A DNA stretch of 64,000 nt, from NCBI GenBank assembly GCA_029531795.1, contig JAPEIS010000003.1:2728001-2792000 (forward strand), in the 5' to 3' direction. This DNA comes from Sclerotinia nivalis. Taxonomy: Eukaryota; Ascomycota; Leotiomycetes; Helotiales; Sclerotiniaceae. The number at the start of each line of letters is the position of its first letter. Position 1 is the first letter of the stretch. The notes under the pieces were generated by a model that did no database searches, was not told the DNA's origin, and saw only the letters and a program-made list of their open reading frames with translations. This document shows positions 33,771 through 45,221 of this stretch, piece by piece. Position numbers and translations under genes: made by a program.

Positions 33771-33933
33771 TATCACAGTGAGGGAAAAGGTATATATAGA
33801 TTTGATCTATTATTATACTACAAAAAGGAGAAAAAGGTCAAGGAGGTAACCTGACTATATAGAAGTGAATGTATGCATATGTGCCTAAGGCACACATGAT
33901 CACGTGCAGGTGAAGAAAGATGAACCCGTAACA
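33771..33933 (-). repeat. Gypsy-1 5' LTR (inner copy)
   Basis: 163 bp, plus-strand ends TATCACAGTG and CCCGTAACA; followed by GTTAG. Confidence 0.9.
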
Positions 33934-33938
33934 GTTAG
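33934..33938. repeat. 5-bp target-site duplication, right (Gypsy-1 inner copy)
   Basis: GTTAG, same as 27181-27185. Confidence 0.88.
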
Positions 33939-34408
33939 CTTGTAGATTACCATTAAGATATGTTTATAGGTAGAATTATAACGAATACAATCCGGGAGCA
34001 ATGTAATATAATCGATTGAGATATCAGATTATATACGAAAAGGAATAGGTAGCGGTTTCAAAAATCCGGGAGGTGCCGATTTGGACGATTTGGTACGAGT
34101 ACAAAGTTCGCAGGCCTTTATATAGGATACGATCTCCAAATGTATATTAGATTATTAGTATGTACAAGAGACAAGATCGATCGTTTTAGTTCGATCAGGA
34201 TGGCTGGTAGGATTAGAAGAATAAGTTCGATAGATAATTTGGAGTTTGAGTTTATCGTTTGATGGAATCCAAATTTTATTCCGGTAGTAAATTCTATTAT
34301 TTTGGATTGAACAATCTTGTATAACGATTTGAAGGGTTTTACGATACTCTTTTGGCTATTTAGTTATTAATAAATCGTTAAAAATAGAGATAAGTTGATC
34401 TGCGATGT
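33939..34408 (-). mobile_element. Gypsy-1 outer copy, remaining integrase part
   Basis: Continues the integrase sequence broken at 27180 and aligns to 28686-29150 of the inner copy. It ends abruptly in GATCTGCGATG at the first base of the Gypsy-2 LTR, so the rest of pol and gag of this outer copy is missing from here. No open frame of useful length remains. Confidence 0.75.
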
Positions 34409-34645
34409 TGTCACGGGGTCAGGGCCGGGCCACTGGACCGGCCCCTTTAGTAGGCTCCACCTGTCCGATCCAGCATCGAGCAGGGCATGCTCGGTGATCG
34501 TACCCTGTAAGAGCACTAGGGCTCGAAGTTTTAGTATATACAAATATATTTAAAGGAAATGTTCCTTTTATAGAAATGTAATTTTTCGAGTTATATCTTA
34601 TCAATAAAAGTGATTTCTGTTATCCTATCTATTACCTCCATGATA
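34409..34645 (+). repeat. Gypsy-2 5' LTR (plus copy)
   Basis: 237 bp, TGTCAC...CATGATA. It shares the TTCCTTTTATAGAAATGTAA and AATAAAAGTGATT blocks with 55650-55862. The first 100 bp are GC-rich with strong inverted repeats (GGGCCGG with CCGGCCC; CGAGCA with TGCTCG), a contrast with the AT-rich remainder. Confidence 0.82.
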
Positions 34646-34806
34646 CTATATAGTTTTCTTCTATCTGTACCGACATTTCTATAATGTCGTTCTGTTCACA
34701 CCCGCCTAGCTAACCCGGTTCCTCTAAAGAATTCGCTACCATTATAACCAATGATATCGCAATCTGGTATCGTTACCTCACCTCCCTTTACGAATTCAGT
34801 ATAAGA

Positions 34807-35970
34807 ATGGAAACAGAAATGATCGATTTGCAATCCGCAGTTCAAAAGCTTACTCTCGATTTGCAAATCGAGAAAACTGTATTTATACAATAAAAAAAGA
34901 ACGATAAATTGATTACCCATCTAACTCAACTCCATCCCATCCCCATTGCCCCGCCTGTTTCAACCCCTACCGATTTGATCGATCTCTCACCTCTAACTCC
35001 TATTACAACCCCAACTGTCGCTCCTGTTCTATCGAAACCTCAATTGAATGAGAAGGTACCTGATCCTGCACCATTTGATAGAACGAAAATCGATCTTGAT
35101 CGATTTGTCGATCAAATACAGAATAAAATGTATACCAATTCCGATCGTTTCACTTCCCCGTATTCTTATCTGATTTACATAACTAAAAAATTAACTAAAC
35201 CCGCTACTACACAAATTCGACCATATAATATCAAAGGACAATTTGTTAAACTTACAGATTATAAAGATCTATTGCAAATACTAGAAAGAGCTTATGGAAA
35301 TCAAAACAAACAAACCGAAACCCGGAAACTCCTGATCAATCTGAAACAGAGAAATCAACTATTCCATATCTTCTATACTGAGTTCCAAAGATTAGCATTG
35401 GAAACCGGAATAACCAACAACAATAATACCCTAATTATCCTATTAGAACAAGCCCTATCGAATGAACTGAAAAACCAGATTGTTACTATTGAGTTTCCTA
35501 CAGATAATACCAACACATTCACTACTTTCATACAAATATTAAAGAATCGCTATCTGTACCTAATAAAACCGACCAACTCCAATCGTAGCCCAATCGTCCC
35601 GCCACCCTACACTACTACTCAAAACCTGAATCCTATTAATTATACCCCTGCTCCGTTTTCGAATCCTATTGTCCGATCTGTTACTCTCATTACAACTATA
35701 CCTGCTGGAGATCCAATAGATCTCAGTTTCCAAAAACGTACTAATAAACACGAACAAGGGAAATGCTTTCATTGTAGGTCTACCGATTACCATATAAAAG
35801 ACTACCCATTCCTAAATAATCGTCCTATACAAACTAGAACTAGCTTTACCAATCTTGCCTCACTGTTCTTTATTCCATCCTCCACCCAGATTCAACCATA
35901 TACTATATCACCATACAATCTGTCCCCTCCCGGCTCCCCGAGTTCGGGAAACGGAACCCGTCTGGTATAA
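34807..35970 (+). pseudogene. Gypsy-2 gag, one nonsense change near the start
   Basis: The frame begins at ATG 34807 (METEMIDLQ) and has TAA at 34891-34893 where the minus copy has TGG. From 34894 to the stop at 35970 it is open for about 358 codons. A Pro/Thr-rich N-terminal segment leads into a capsid-like domain (about residues 80-230; KLLINLKQRNQLFHIFYTEF). The zinc knuckle CFHCRSTDYHIKDYPF has its last Cys changed to Tyr; the minus copy retains CFRCGSIDHHMKDC. Pol follows in another frame. Confidence 0.82.
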
Positions 35971-36059
35971 ATCGTTGTCAAACGAAAACCCTATATACAC
36001 TACGTTTATCCGTTGCTACAATTTGAGGTTTATCTTTCATTGAAAAAACAAACAATCGA

Positions 36060-37946
36060 ACAAACCTGATAATATTGTCTATTACTGTCCTGCCGACATC
36101 TAATCGATTCTATCCTACTTACACTATAGTGGATAACGGATGCGAAGGATATACTTTCGCAAATCGAAGTTGGATTGAAGTTATCAAGCTTCCAATATAC
36201 AAATTATCTATCCCATTCGAAGTTATTGAATTCGACAGGAAAATACTGCCTGAAAACCAAATGAATCATTACATTCTCGCCGATCTGCAAATCAACGATT
36301 ACTACAAAAAAAGATCAAAAATTTACATCACTGAACTAACCCATTATCCAATTATCCTAGGATTAGTATAGCTAAAGAAACACAATCTCCATATCGAATT
36401 TACATTTAATACATTCTGATTCGATAGCGAATTCTGTCGAAAATTCTGTAATACATTGTTGCAACCATCCTGTATAAAAGCATTACAGGACGTCCCGGAG
36501 AAAGCCCGCTCGGTATACCTGCCTTTCCGCCCGGATGCCCTTCAAAGCAAGGACATCGCATTTGTATCAATAAGAGCCTACACAGCATACACTCGCCGCG
36601 ATTATAAGATATTCCAGGTTACTATAGATCTGATTGACGATATCCTATCCCAAAGAAAAGACTTTATCCTATTTGATCTATCTAAGGAATTCCGATCCTG
36701 GATCGATATATTCTTTCCACGAAACGCCAACAAACTGTTCTTGTATTGATCGTACAATTACGATATTCGTCTAAAGAAGGAAATCAAATTACTATTTGAA
36801 GCTCTCTATTCCATATCCCGAAACAAACTTACTACTCTGAAAGACTAGCTATCCGAGAACCTTCAAAAAGGATTCATTTGTTCGAATTCGTCCGTTTCGG
36901 CTTCGTTTGTTCTGTTTATCAAAAAACCCGATAAAGGGTTACAATTCTATATCGATTATCAAACTCTGAATAATCTATCAACGAAAGATCGCTACCCATT
37001 ACCGTTTACCAAAGAATCCTTGAACAACCTAAAAGGGATGAAGTTCTTTACGAAAATCGATATCATTTCTATATTCAACAATATAAGAATTAAGAAAGAA
37101 CAAGAATATCTAACTGTTTTCCATATCCGTTTCAATCTATTTGAAACCCTGATCATACTCTTTGAATTGATCAACGTATTCATTACGTTTTAACATTTTA
37201 TCAACGATACTCTGCAAGAATACCTAGATATATTCTGTACTGCTTACCTAGATGATATTCTGATCTATAATAGAACCTGCTCCAAGTATATCGCTCATAT
37301 TCAAAAAGTCCTGGAAGTCTTAAGAAAGGCTAATCTATATACAAATCTAAAGAAATACAACTTCTTAAAATCTAAAATCAAATTCCTGGACTTTATTGTA
37401 GACCGAAAAGATATCCGAATAAACCCTACAAAGATCAAAACGATCATCAAATAGAAGATCCCAACCTATCTAACAAATATACAAGTATTTATCGGGTTTG
37501 ACAATTTCTATCGACGATTTATTCGTGGTTTCTTATCTATCATACATCTACTGATTAATCTAACCCAAAAGAACATCCCGTTTATTTGGAATTCTGTTTA
37601 TACGAAAGCTTTTTCTGTTTTGAAAACAACGTTTACTAAAACACCAATTCTAACCACTTTTGATTAGAAAAAAGATATGATTATAAAGACCGATATATCC
37701 GATTTCGTATCTGCTGGAATACTGTCCCAATACAACAATATAGAAATCCTGAAACTTATTACGTATTTCTCGAAAAAGCATTCGATCGTTAAATATAATT
37801 ACAAGATTTACAATAAAAAACTACTGACCATTATTCGATACTTCAAGAAATAATACCCAGAACTAAAAAAAACACCATCTCCGATCCAGATAATCACAGA
37901 TCACAAGAATTTGGAGTATTTTACAATTACCAAATTATTGAATCGT
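36060..37946 (+). pseudogene. Gypsy-2 pol N-terminal part (protease, RT, RNase H)
   Basis: The protease block YTIVDNGCEGYTFANRS (near 36120) has DNG where DSG is expected. [46 protein letters not shown] and the active site AYLDDILIYN intact near 37240-37270. RNase [20 protein letters not shown] near 37690. It reads in one frame with stops such as TAG near 36370 and 37190. It ends where Fot1 is inserted, before integrase. Confidence 0.82.
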
Positions 37947-37948
37947 TA

Positions 37949-38890
37949 ACGTGGTTTATCAGTGTGCGGGTCATATCAGTGTGTGGGTCACTTTCACCTC
38001 AATTCATTCTTTCAAACCTATATTATTCAACAACAATTAAATCAATTGATTAAAACTATAAAGATTCTAATAATCTAGGATCTATTACATTATTTTGACA
38101 AGTCCTTGTATTATGCCCAGTCTTTCTATACTTACTACAGTATCGACTAGAAGATGCTTCCCTATTAGAATTCCCTCCTTTTTGACGCTCGTCGTGTTGA
38201 ATCTGAATATCAACCTCTTGTTGAGATAATATATCGGTAGCCTTTTGTCCAGTAAGCACTCCTCCTTGACGTAATTGAGTTTTTTTTGCGCGTCGACGTT
38301 TGCTTAATGCCTTATTTGCTGCTCGAAGTATACGAATCTCTGCATTTAAAAGTGTATTTTCATATGCTAATCTCTTTGTACTTTTAGCTAAAGCTAATAC
38401 AGTCTCGAATATAGGTGTAGGAGAGCTTGATTGATGACGAGCCATTCGAGATCTTACTAAAGTCGATTGTGAAAGAGCTTCAATTGGGTTGTGAGGGATT
38501 TGAGAAATCCATAAATCTTGATCGAAAGAGGGGGGAGTAGGTGTGCGAATTCGAATATCTAGTTTCGAAAGTACAGCTTCAGGATCAAATGGTATTAAAC
38601 CTGTTCCTCGAAACCCTGATTTCATATTCTGAATCGTAATTGATTCTTGGTATGCAGTTTTGAAAGCTATAAAGAATTCAACTTTCGAAATATGATTGAT
38701 ATATGCCTTGATAAACCCATCAATTTGAGTACTATATGAACGTTTCAGGCTGCTAAAACAGTCAACATCAAGTGATTGAGTTAAATGACTTGAATGTGGT
38801 GGTAATTTTAAACAGATAATATTATTCTCTTTGCAATACGACTGAAAAGGTACTGATTCATGGCTTTCATGCCCATCTAGTACCAACATT
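37949..38890 (-). mobile_element. Fot1/pogo-type element, partial (copy a)
   Basis: It begins with ACGTGGTTTATC after a TA target and carries a 17-bp subterminal tandem repeat (TATCAGTGTGCGGGTCA then TATCAGTGTGTGGGTCA, 37957-37990). The transposase 3' half follows. The N-terminal half and the other terminus are missing; at about 38890 the sequence switches to the 5' end of LINE-A. It sits in Gypsy-2 RNase H sequence. Confidence 0.85.
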
Positions 38891-38898
38891 CCACACAC
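38056..38898 (-). pseudogene. Fot1/pogo transposase, C-terminal 277 codons
   Basis: Open frame homologous to the C-terminal half of the transposase at 60606-62258. It contains the second catalytic Asp (LVLDGHESH), the third Asp region (LTQSLDVDCFSSLKRSYS), a long Ser/Thr/Arg-rich tail and a C-terminal knuckle YCSKYRKTGHNTRTC with one Cys changed to Tyr. The first few codons come from adjoining LINE-A sequence. The DNA-binding HTH and first Asp are absent, so it cannot be active. The internal frame has no stop, so RIP pressure here was light. Confidence 0.85.
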
Positions 38899-38903
38899 AA
38901 CAA

Positions 38904-38931
38904 ATTTCGAAGAACAAAATTTCTTCGAAAT
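38904..38931 (+). promoter_or_regulatory. 5'-leader hairpin of LINE-A (plus copy)
   Basis: ATTTCGAAGAA (38904-38914), 6-nt loop, TTCTTCGAAAT (38921-38931); identical arms to the 20544-20571 copy. Confidence 0.55.
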
Positions 38932-39110
38932 ACAACCAGTTCTTCCCTTTATTTAATAAAGAAATACTCCCAAAATTCATTCCAATTGTTCCCAAGTGAA
39001 TCGGCTCAGTAGTTGTTGTGATACTGTCGTCGTCGCTCAAAACACGAAACTTACACGAAAATTCGCGTAAAAACTCTTTCCAACTTCCCTCAACTTTTCT
39101 CCTTATTTGA

Positions 39111-40628
39111 ATGTATAAGGCTCTGATAGGTTTATCAAGTCCAATAATGGACTCTCCGATGGAAGGATCCCTTGGATCATCTTTTGAATCTATTCTCTTA
39201 CGAGTAATAGTGATACTAGGCTCTTCAATATCCAGCCTTTCTATTATTGATCTAATTCTTTTATCTAGAAATCCCTTCACAATACAAAGATCATTCAATC
39301 TCTTGAGTCCTATCTCAGCCCAATCTTTCAATTTGCAAAACCAATTGGATATTCTCAGTTCAGATGATCTATTTCGATCCTTTGATAGATCGATTTCTTT
39401 TAAAATCAATAACAAATGTCGTCGATAATCAATCAACTCCGAAATCAGGTAATTTAGTCAATCAGGATCTAACTCCACAAAACCAAAAGAAGCTATCCAA
39501 AAAGCTAGAGATCTTCTTATTCTAGTTGTTTCTTTGGAAAAGGAAACCGAAGAACAATCGAAGATCCTAGATCTAATCGAAATATTCCGTGAATACCTCG
39601 AAAAAGGAAAATTGACAAGAGCTTCGAATATTATCACATCACAAATCTCCCATCTCGAAAAGGCTATCAAAAGGATTGAAAATCAAGCTAATCATCTTTC
39701 CAACCTTCCTAATCAATCAATTACTCCTTCAACAAACGCTTCACCAATTAATAAAGCAAGCTATGCTATTGTTACCAAATCAGTAGGGGAATGGAAAGTA
39801 GTTTCCAAAGGGAACTCTACAAAACAAAAGCCTGTAGAGCAAAAGAATGATGTTCTTAGCAAACGATTAATCCTTATCAATCCATTTTTTCATCAACTCA
39901 ATTCCTTTATATTATTATATACAAGAAACAAGATCAATGAAGCTTTCAAAAAGGCTGGCATCAACGGATTAGTTATTTCGGTTATTATTATAACCAGAAG
40001 CAACAATATCATTCTAACTATTAATAGTCCTTTCAATGTACAATTCCTTATAGAAAAAAAAGAAGTCTGGAATTGTATCCTCGAATCAGAAAGACTTCAA
40101 ATCGACAAACTATGGTACAAAGTGATTATATACAAAATCCCAATCAAGGAATTCTCTGGTCCAAAAGGAATGGATTTGATTAAAGATGAAATTAAAACCT
40201 TCAATTCAGGGCTTATTATAATGGGTATTTCTTATTGGCTTACTAATGTTTCTAAAAGAGTTATTCAATAAGAAGGAGCAATTGTGATTGTGTTTGCTAC
40301 ACAAAAGGAAGCAGAATTAGCTATTCGAAAAAGACTATATATTGTTGGTATTAGTATTAGAGTTGAAAGATTCTATCCTTCCATTTCTTCCTTTCAATGC
40401 AATAAATGTCAAGGATTCGGCTATAACGAATTATATTGCAAAAAACCTTCAGCTTGTGGACTTTGTAGCAATAATCATGCTACAGTTAATCATTTTTGTC
40501 TAATTTGTTAAGCTAAAGGCAAACCTTATCAGCATTTAGTAATCAAATGTGCTAATTGCAAAGGAGAGTATAAAGCTAACTCTAAAGTATGCGAAATATA
40601 CCAAACAATTGTTCGGAAATCCAATTAA
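39111..40628 (+). pseudogene. LINE-A ORF1 (Gag-like), inactivated
   Basis: A 505-codon frame from ATG 39111 to TAA 40626-40628, whose last A begins the ORF2 ATG (TAATG). Stops include TAA near 39427 (CAA in the scrap at 44877), TAA near 40270 and TAA at 40509. A coiled-coil-like Glu/Lys segment (KETEEQSKILDLIEIFREYL) is followed by a conserved central domain. Three C-terminal Cys/His knuckles follow: CNKCQGFGYNELYC, CGLCSNNHATVNHFC and CANCKGEYKANSKVC. The N-terminal 100 residues differ from the 20391 copy and match the scrap at 44877, defining a subfamily. Confidence 0.85.
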
Positions 40629-43600
40629 TGTTATACAACAATATTCGTATTCTTCAAATCAACCTAAACAAGAGCCTTCAAGCTACCGAAAGTGCTCTTC
40701 AATTTGCTTTAGAATTCGATATCGATTTTATAATCATTCAAGAACCTTGGGTTCTTTCAAATCCTAAAAAAGATTACTTTTCAATTAGGTCGATTGCTTA
40801 TTCTAGCTTTTCCCAATTCCTTTCAAATTATCCTTCGAACCTTCGTCCCCATACAATGATCTACATCTCGAAAGAATTCAAACCGTTAGTAGTCCTAGCC
40901 TCCAACTCTCCTAAAGATACAGATATTCAAATTATCGATATCACTCAGGGAAATCATACGATTCAATTATTCAATATATACAATGAAGCTGATCAAGCTA
41001 AAAAGAAAAAGTATACCATTGAAAGATGCCTTTTCAATACTCCTCTCTCTCATCATACTATTCTTACAGGGGACTTCAACTCTCACCATCCTTGATGGAA
41101 CCCTTTTTCAAACAAAAGCTCGAATGCTGATCAATTAGCCGAATGATTCGAAAACCAAAACCTTACCCTTCTCAATGAACCAGGGACTAGTACTTTCTAT
41201 CGAACTAATATGACAAATCCAAGTATTTTAGATCTTACATTAGCTACTGAAACAATATCCTCCAATATTATTGATTGGCAAGTTCTTCCTGATCTTGATT
41301 CAGATCATTTAGGGATCCTGTTTGAAGTGAAAGGTATTTCATCTCATACTACGAATATTGCTCCATTAGCAAAGTTCAATACAAAACTAGCGGATTGGAA
41401 CAAATTTGCATTAACCCTCGAAATTGAGATAGCTACATCAACAATCCTCAACTCGAGCGAATACCTCAATCTCCTCACTCTAAAATCCGATTCTCTCGAT
41501 TCTCTTCTTAACAAAAACCTGCACACACAAATACTAGATAAAGCCGCAATAGAATTCACTCGAATTATCACCAATTCAGCAAACGCTAGTATACCTAGAT
41601 CCAAATCGACCAAAAAAGCAAAGCCTTGATGGTCTCCAGAATTGAAAGCCCTTCGTAAACAACTCTCATCAGCATATAAGAATACTAAACGATACTCTGA
41701 AGACGATATGTTCAAGAAAATCTACCAATCAGCAAAGAATCATTACTTTCAAACTATTAAAACAGCAAAAAAGAATCACTGGAACGAATTCCTTGAAAAA
41801 GAGGACACTCAAACGATCTTCAAAGCAATATCATATACGAAAGATCTTCGAACCAAAAGGATCCCGAATATTCAATCTAGCCCCTCTCAGCTTGAAAGCT
41901 CATTCAAAGGAAAATGTTCGGCCTTCAGATCTACCCTTTTCCCTTCCCCTTTATATACAACTACACCTGAATGGAAAAGATATAAACAATCAAAAAAATA
42001 GGAATAACCTGATCTCACTGAAAATGAACTTCTCAATGCCTGCTCGGCCAAAATCAAAGGAAAGACCCCTAGCCCAAACGGAATTACTCAGGAGATCATT
42101 ATTCGAGCTTACAAAGCAATCCCAAAAGCTTTCTTTACTCTTTTCAACAATTTGATTAATCTCGATTATCATCCTTCTTGCTGGAAACAAGCTACTGAAG
42201 CTATACTCAAAAAACCTTCGAAACCAGATTATTCTATTCCAAAAGCATATAGAGTTATCGCTCTTTTGAATTGTTTAGGCAAGATAAATGAAAGGATACT
42301 AGCTCAAAGACTTAACTACCTTACTGAAACAACAAAACTACTTCATCATTCCCAAATAAATGGAAGACAAAAGAAATCAGCCATCGATACAGCAATCCTG
42401 CTTACCACCGAAATCGAAAGGAATTCAAGAAACAAAAAGAAAACCTCAGCTCTTTTCCTAAATATCAAAGGGGCCTTCGATTATATATCCAAAAATCGAC
42501 TCTTAGATATCTACAAGAACCTCAATCTTCCAATTAATCTTATTACATAGATCTCGTCATTTTTGGAAGAAAGATTACTCAAACTTTCGTTCGATAGTCA
42601 AACCGAAGCTTTTAAACCAATCAACACCGGAATCCCTCAAGGAAGTCCAATCTCACCAATCCTTTTCCTAATCTATATTCGAGATCTCTTTCAATCGAAT
42701 TCGATTGAATATCTTTCGTATATTGATGATATAGCCATAATCATTCATTCTTCAAACTGAAAAAAGAACATCCTTTCCCTCGAAAGAGCAACCAAACAAA
42801 TTTATACTCTCGGTGAGAAAAACGCTATCCAATTCGATTTAGCAAAGACGGAATTAATGCATTTCTCCACATCCAAATACACTAAAGATGCTTCAATCAA
42901 GCTTCCAAATTCTGAGATTGTACAACCTTCATCATTGGTCAGATGGTTAGGAATATAGTTCGATCCCGACCTCAACTTCAAACAGCATGTTGCTATTCGA
43001 GCAACTCAAGCTAAGGCTTCATTCTATCGAATAGCCAGGTTAGCCAATACTGAGAAAGGACTAAGCCCTAAAGCATTAAGACAGCTCTATATAGCATGTG
43101 TCACTAGCATAGCTGATTACGGATCAATCATCTGATAGAAAGATCAAGCCTCGTTCAAAAAGACTCTTCAATTACTCCAGAATCTTGCTCTACATAAGAT
43201 TCTAGGAGTCTTCAAAACCTCACCAATAAAGCCAATGGAAGTGGAAACCGCTTTATGCCCTCCAAAGATCAAATTAAACGCTGGAATCAGACAATATGCT
43301 TTCAGATTGTTGAAAATCTCGTCTTCCCATCCCATCAATACAATTATGAATAAGCTAGCTACCGAAAGGGAAGCTCTAAATACAATAGCAACCCCTCAAA
43401 GGAAACTATCGAAACTTACTCAGCTTGAAAAGATCATGAATTCAATCGAAGAAGATTTCGATCCTTTAACCCTAGAAAAGATCGATTACTTTCATTTCCC
43501 TCCTTGGAAAAGGAATACTCCATACAAAATCAATATCAGCAAGCTAGCAAAAGAGGATACCGCAATTGTCCATAACCTTGCATTCAAATACAGATACAAA

Positions 43601-44464
43601 AACACTATTACAATATATACTAATGCTTCATCCACTTTAAACGGAATCGGAATTGGTATCGGGATTGCAGTTATTCTATCGAATGATCAAGTTTCACACC
43701 AGGAAACCATAAATATTGGAGTGAATCAGTTTGTCTACAATGGTGAACTTCTTGGAGTCACTAGAGCAATCGAATATGCTAGTTCCATTGCTCAACCAGA
43801 CGAGAAATTCAAAATCTACTCAGATAATCAAGCCGGATTATACCGATTGAAAATACCCTTTGATGTTTCTGGCCAAATATACCAAATTAGAGCAATCAAG
43901 ACCACAGAAACTCTCCTTAGAAAAGAAGCGGAAATCTCCCTTAATTGGATTCCAGAGCATACCTCCATTGAAGAAAACGAATTGGCCAATGCTTTAGCAA
44001 AAGAAACTACAAAACAAAGATCATCATCAAACGAAACCAGCTTTGCCTCCTTAGAAATGGATATCAAAAGAACAAAATCCGAAGAATGAAATACTCTTCT
44101 CTATTCATCTAATTCGGCCTATTCGAAAATATACCCCTAAAAGACTAACTCAAAGATCGGAATTCCAGAAAACACCAAGAGAAGCTCTATTAGTGCTTTG
44201 TTTCAGCTTAAAATCGATCATGGATATTTCAAATCTTACCTACAACGATTCGGAATCTCAGCAAATGATAATTGTAGATATAGAAAGAGAGAATCTCCTA
44301 ATCATCTCCTACTCAGTTGCCCATTATACAAATCAACAAGAAGAATATTCAAGAAAAACAACCCTACCTCCCGACTTACTATGAAATACCTACTTCACAC
44401 CAAAGCAGGAATCATTAAGACCCTTGAATTTATCGAGGAAACAAAAATAGCCACCAGATCATAG
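40628..44464 (+). pseudogene. LINE-A ORF2 (EN-RT-RNase H-zinc knuckle), inactivated
   Basis: A 1278-codon frame plus stop, equal in length to the minus copy within one codon. Endonuclease: LQINLNKS, QEPW, GDFNSHHP (TGA follows where the other copy has Trp) and SDHLGI. RT: LNIKGAFDYISK near residue 611 and SYIDDIAI near 697, active site intact. RNase H: TIYTNASSTL near 995, YNGELLGVTRAIEY, YSDNQAGL, HTSIEENELANALAKE. C-terminal CRYRKRESPNHLLLSC near 1212. At least eight in-frame stops are visible, e.g. 41093, 41629, 41999, 42548, 42758 and 44087, most at former Trp codons. Reading frame shifts are not seen. Confidence 0.88.
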
Positions 44465-44876
44465 CATCTAACTAGGATGCAAGAGAATGTAGAACAAGAA
44501 GGCAAAGGTGAAGAAGGTGAACTGAAAGAAAATGGTTAATTGGGTCAATTTGGTCAATTTGGTCAATTTACCCCTCTATGTGGGATAAATCGTTCCAATT
44601 TCGAATTATATCACATTTCATTTGTTATTTTCCTTATTATATACGAAAGTATTTGTAAGGTGGGCTTTGTTCCCCAAGATTAGTTTTCACTTCCCCCATT
44701 CAAAAATTAGTAGATTGAGGCCACTTCAATCTTCCCAAATTGTATTAGCTACAGCCGAATATGGCCAGCAATTCTCCATTTGTTACTTGTTAGAAGCCTA
44801 TAAAGCTCCTAGCCGTCTTAGATAGTCTTAGACTCAGTGTAGACGTTAATTTAATCAATCAATCAATCAATCAATC

Positions 44877-45174
44877 TGAAGATTTCGATTAGATCTAGGA
44901 CCTTAGATTGTTCTTCGAAGGATTTCTCTAATGATGCTACTAGAACTAGAAGATCTCTAACTCCTTCAATCGCTTGTTTAGCGGATGATGGCTTGATTCC
45001 GGAATTGATTGATTGTCGGCGTCGTTTGTTATTAATTTTGAAGGGGATAGATTTGTCAGGGGATCGAAAGGGATCATCTGAACTGAGAATATCTAGCTGC
45101 CTTTGCGAATTGAAGGATTGGGCTGGGGTGGGACTCAAGAGATTGGGTGATTTTTGTATTGTGAAGGGGTTTTG
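44877..45174 (-). mobile_element. LINE-A ORF1 scrap, barely mutated
   Basis: About 298 bp of minus-strand ORF1 N-terminal sequence, 44863-45138 being open. It contains NNKRRRQSINSG where both long LINE-A copies read NNKxRR-stop, so it preserves the ancestral Gln codon. It ends at the AATC tail of the preceding LINE-A on one side and at a Gypsy-1 LTR edge on the other. GC-rich codons suggest it escaped RIP, perhaps because it is short. Confidence 0.75.
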
Positions 45175-45221
45175 GGTGAAGGGAGATGAACCCGTAACAT
45201 GTTGGCTTTATACCTAATTAC
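45175..45221 (-). mobile_element. Gypsy-1 LTR edge and gag scrap
   Basis: GAAGGGAGATGAACCCGTAACA is the 5' boundary of a Gypsy-1 LTR, directly followed by gag sequence TGTTGGCTTTATACCTAATTAC (32205-32230 in the complete copy). The last 15 bases (45207-45221) are the left target duplication of the chimeric LINE, and gag resumes at 50042. Confidence 0.65.
45207..45221. repeat. Target-site duplication, left (chimeric LINE 2)
   Basis: TTTATACCTAATTAC; partner TTTATACCCAATTAC at 50042-50056 differs by one C/T transition. Confidence 0.88.

Larger units (their letters stand above)
27186..33933 (-). mobile_element. Complete Gypsy-1 LTR retrotransposon (6748 bp) nested in its own family
   Basis: It has two 163-bp LTRs (27186-27348 and 33771-33933), a 5-bp duplication GTTAG, and a polypurine run AGGAAGGGG next to the 3' LTR (27350-27360 on this strand). 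Internal order in element sense: gag with CCHC knuckle, protease, RT, RNase H, integrase, chromodomain-like tail. That order identifies Ty3/Gypsy, probably the chromovirus branch. Stops are frequent and catalytic residues are altered. It landed in the integrase gene of another Gypsy-1. Confidence 0.92.
34646..37948 (+). mobile_element. Gypsy-2 internal region, plus copy, cut by Fot1
   Basis: Leader (34646-34806), gag, and pol as far as RNase H, stopping at the TA where a Fot1-type element is inserted (37947-37948). Integrase, chromodomain and 3' LTR are not found on the far side, so the copy was truncated by later rearrangement. The homologous complete order is visible in the minus copy at 55650-64000. 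Confidence 0.82.
38891..44876 (+). mobile_element. LINE-A, near full length, plus copy
   Basis: About 5.99 kb: leader with 11-bp hairpin (38904-38931), ORF1 (39111-40628), ORF2 (40628-44464) and a 3' UTR ending in six AATC repeats (about 44852-44875). It matches the 14709-20590 copy along its length except the ORF1 N-terminus. No clean target duplication is visible: Fot1 adjoins the 5' end and another LINE-A fragment the 3' end, so the flanks were probably rearranged. Many stops from RIP-type changes. Confidence 0.87.

Noticed and set aside
37949..44876. LINE-A inserted cleanly into the Fot1 element
   Set aside because: The missing N-terminal half of the transposase is not found after the LINE-A tail and no duplication is visible; a rearrangement is more likely.
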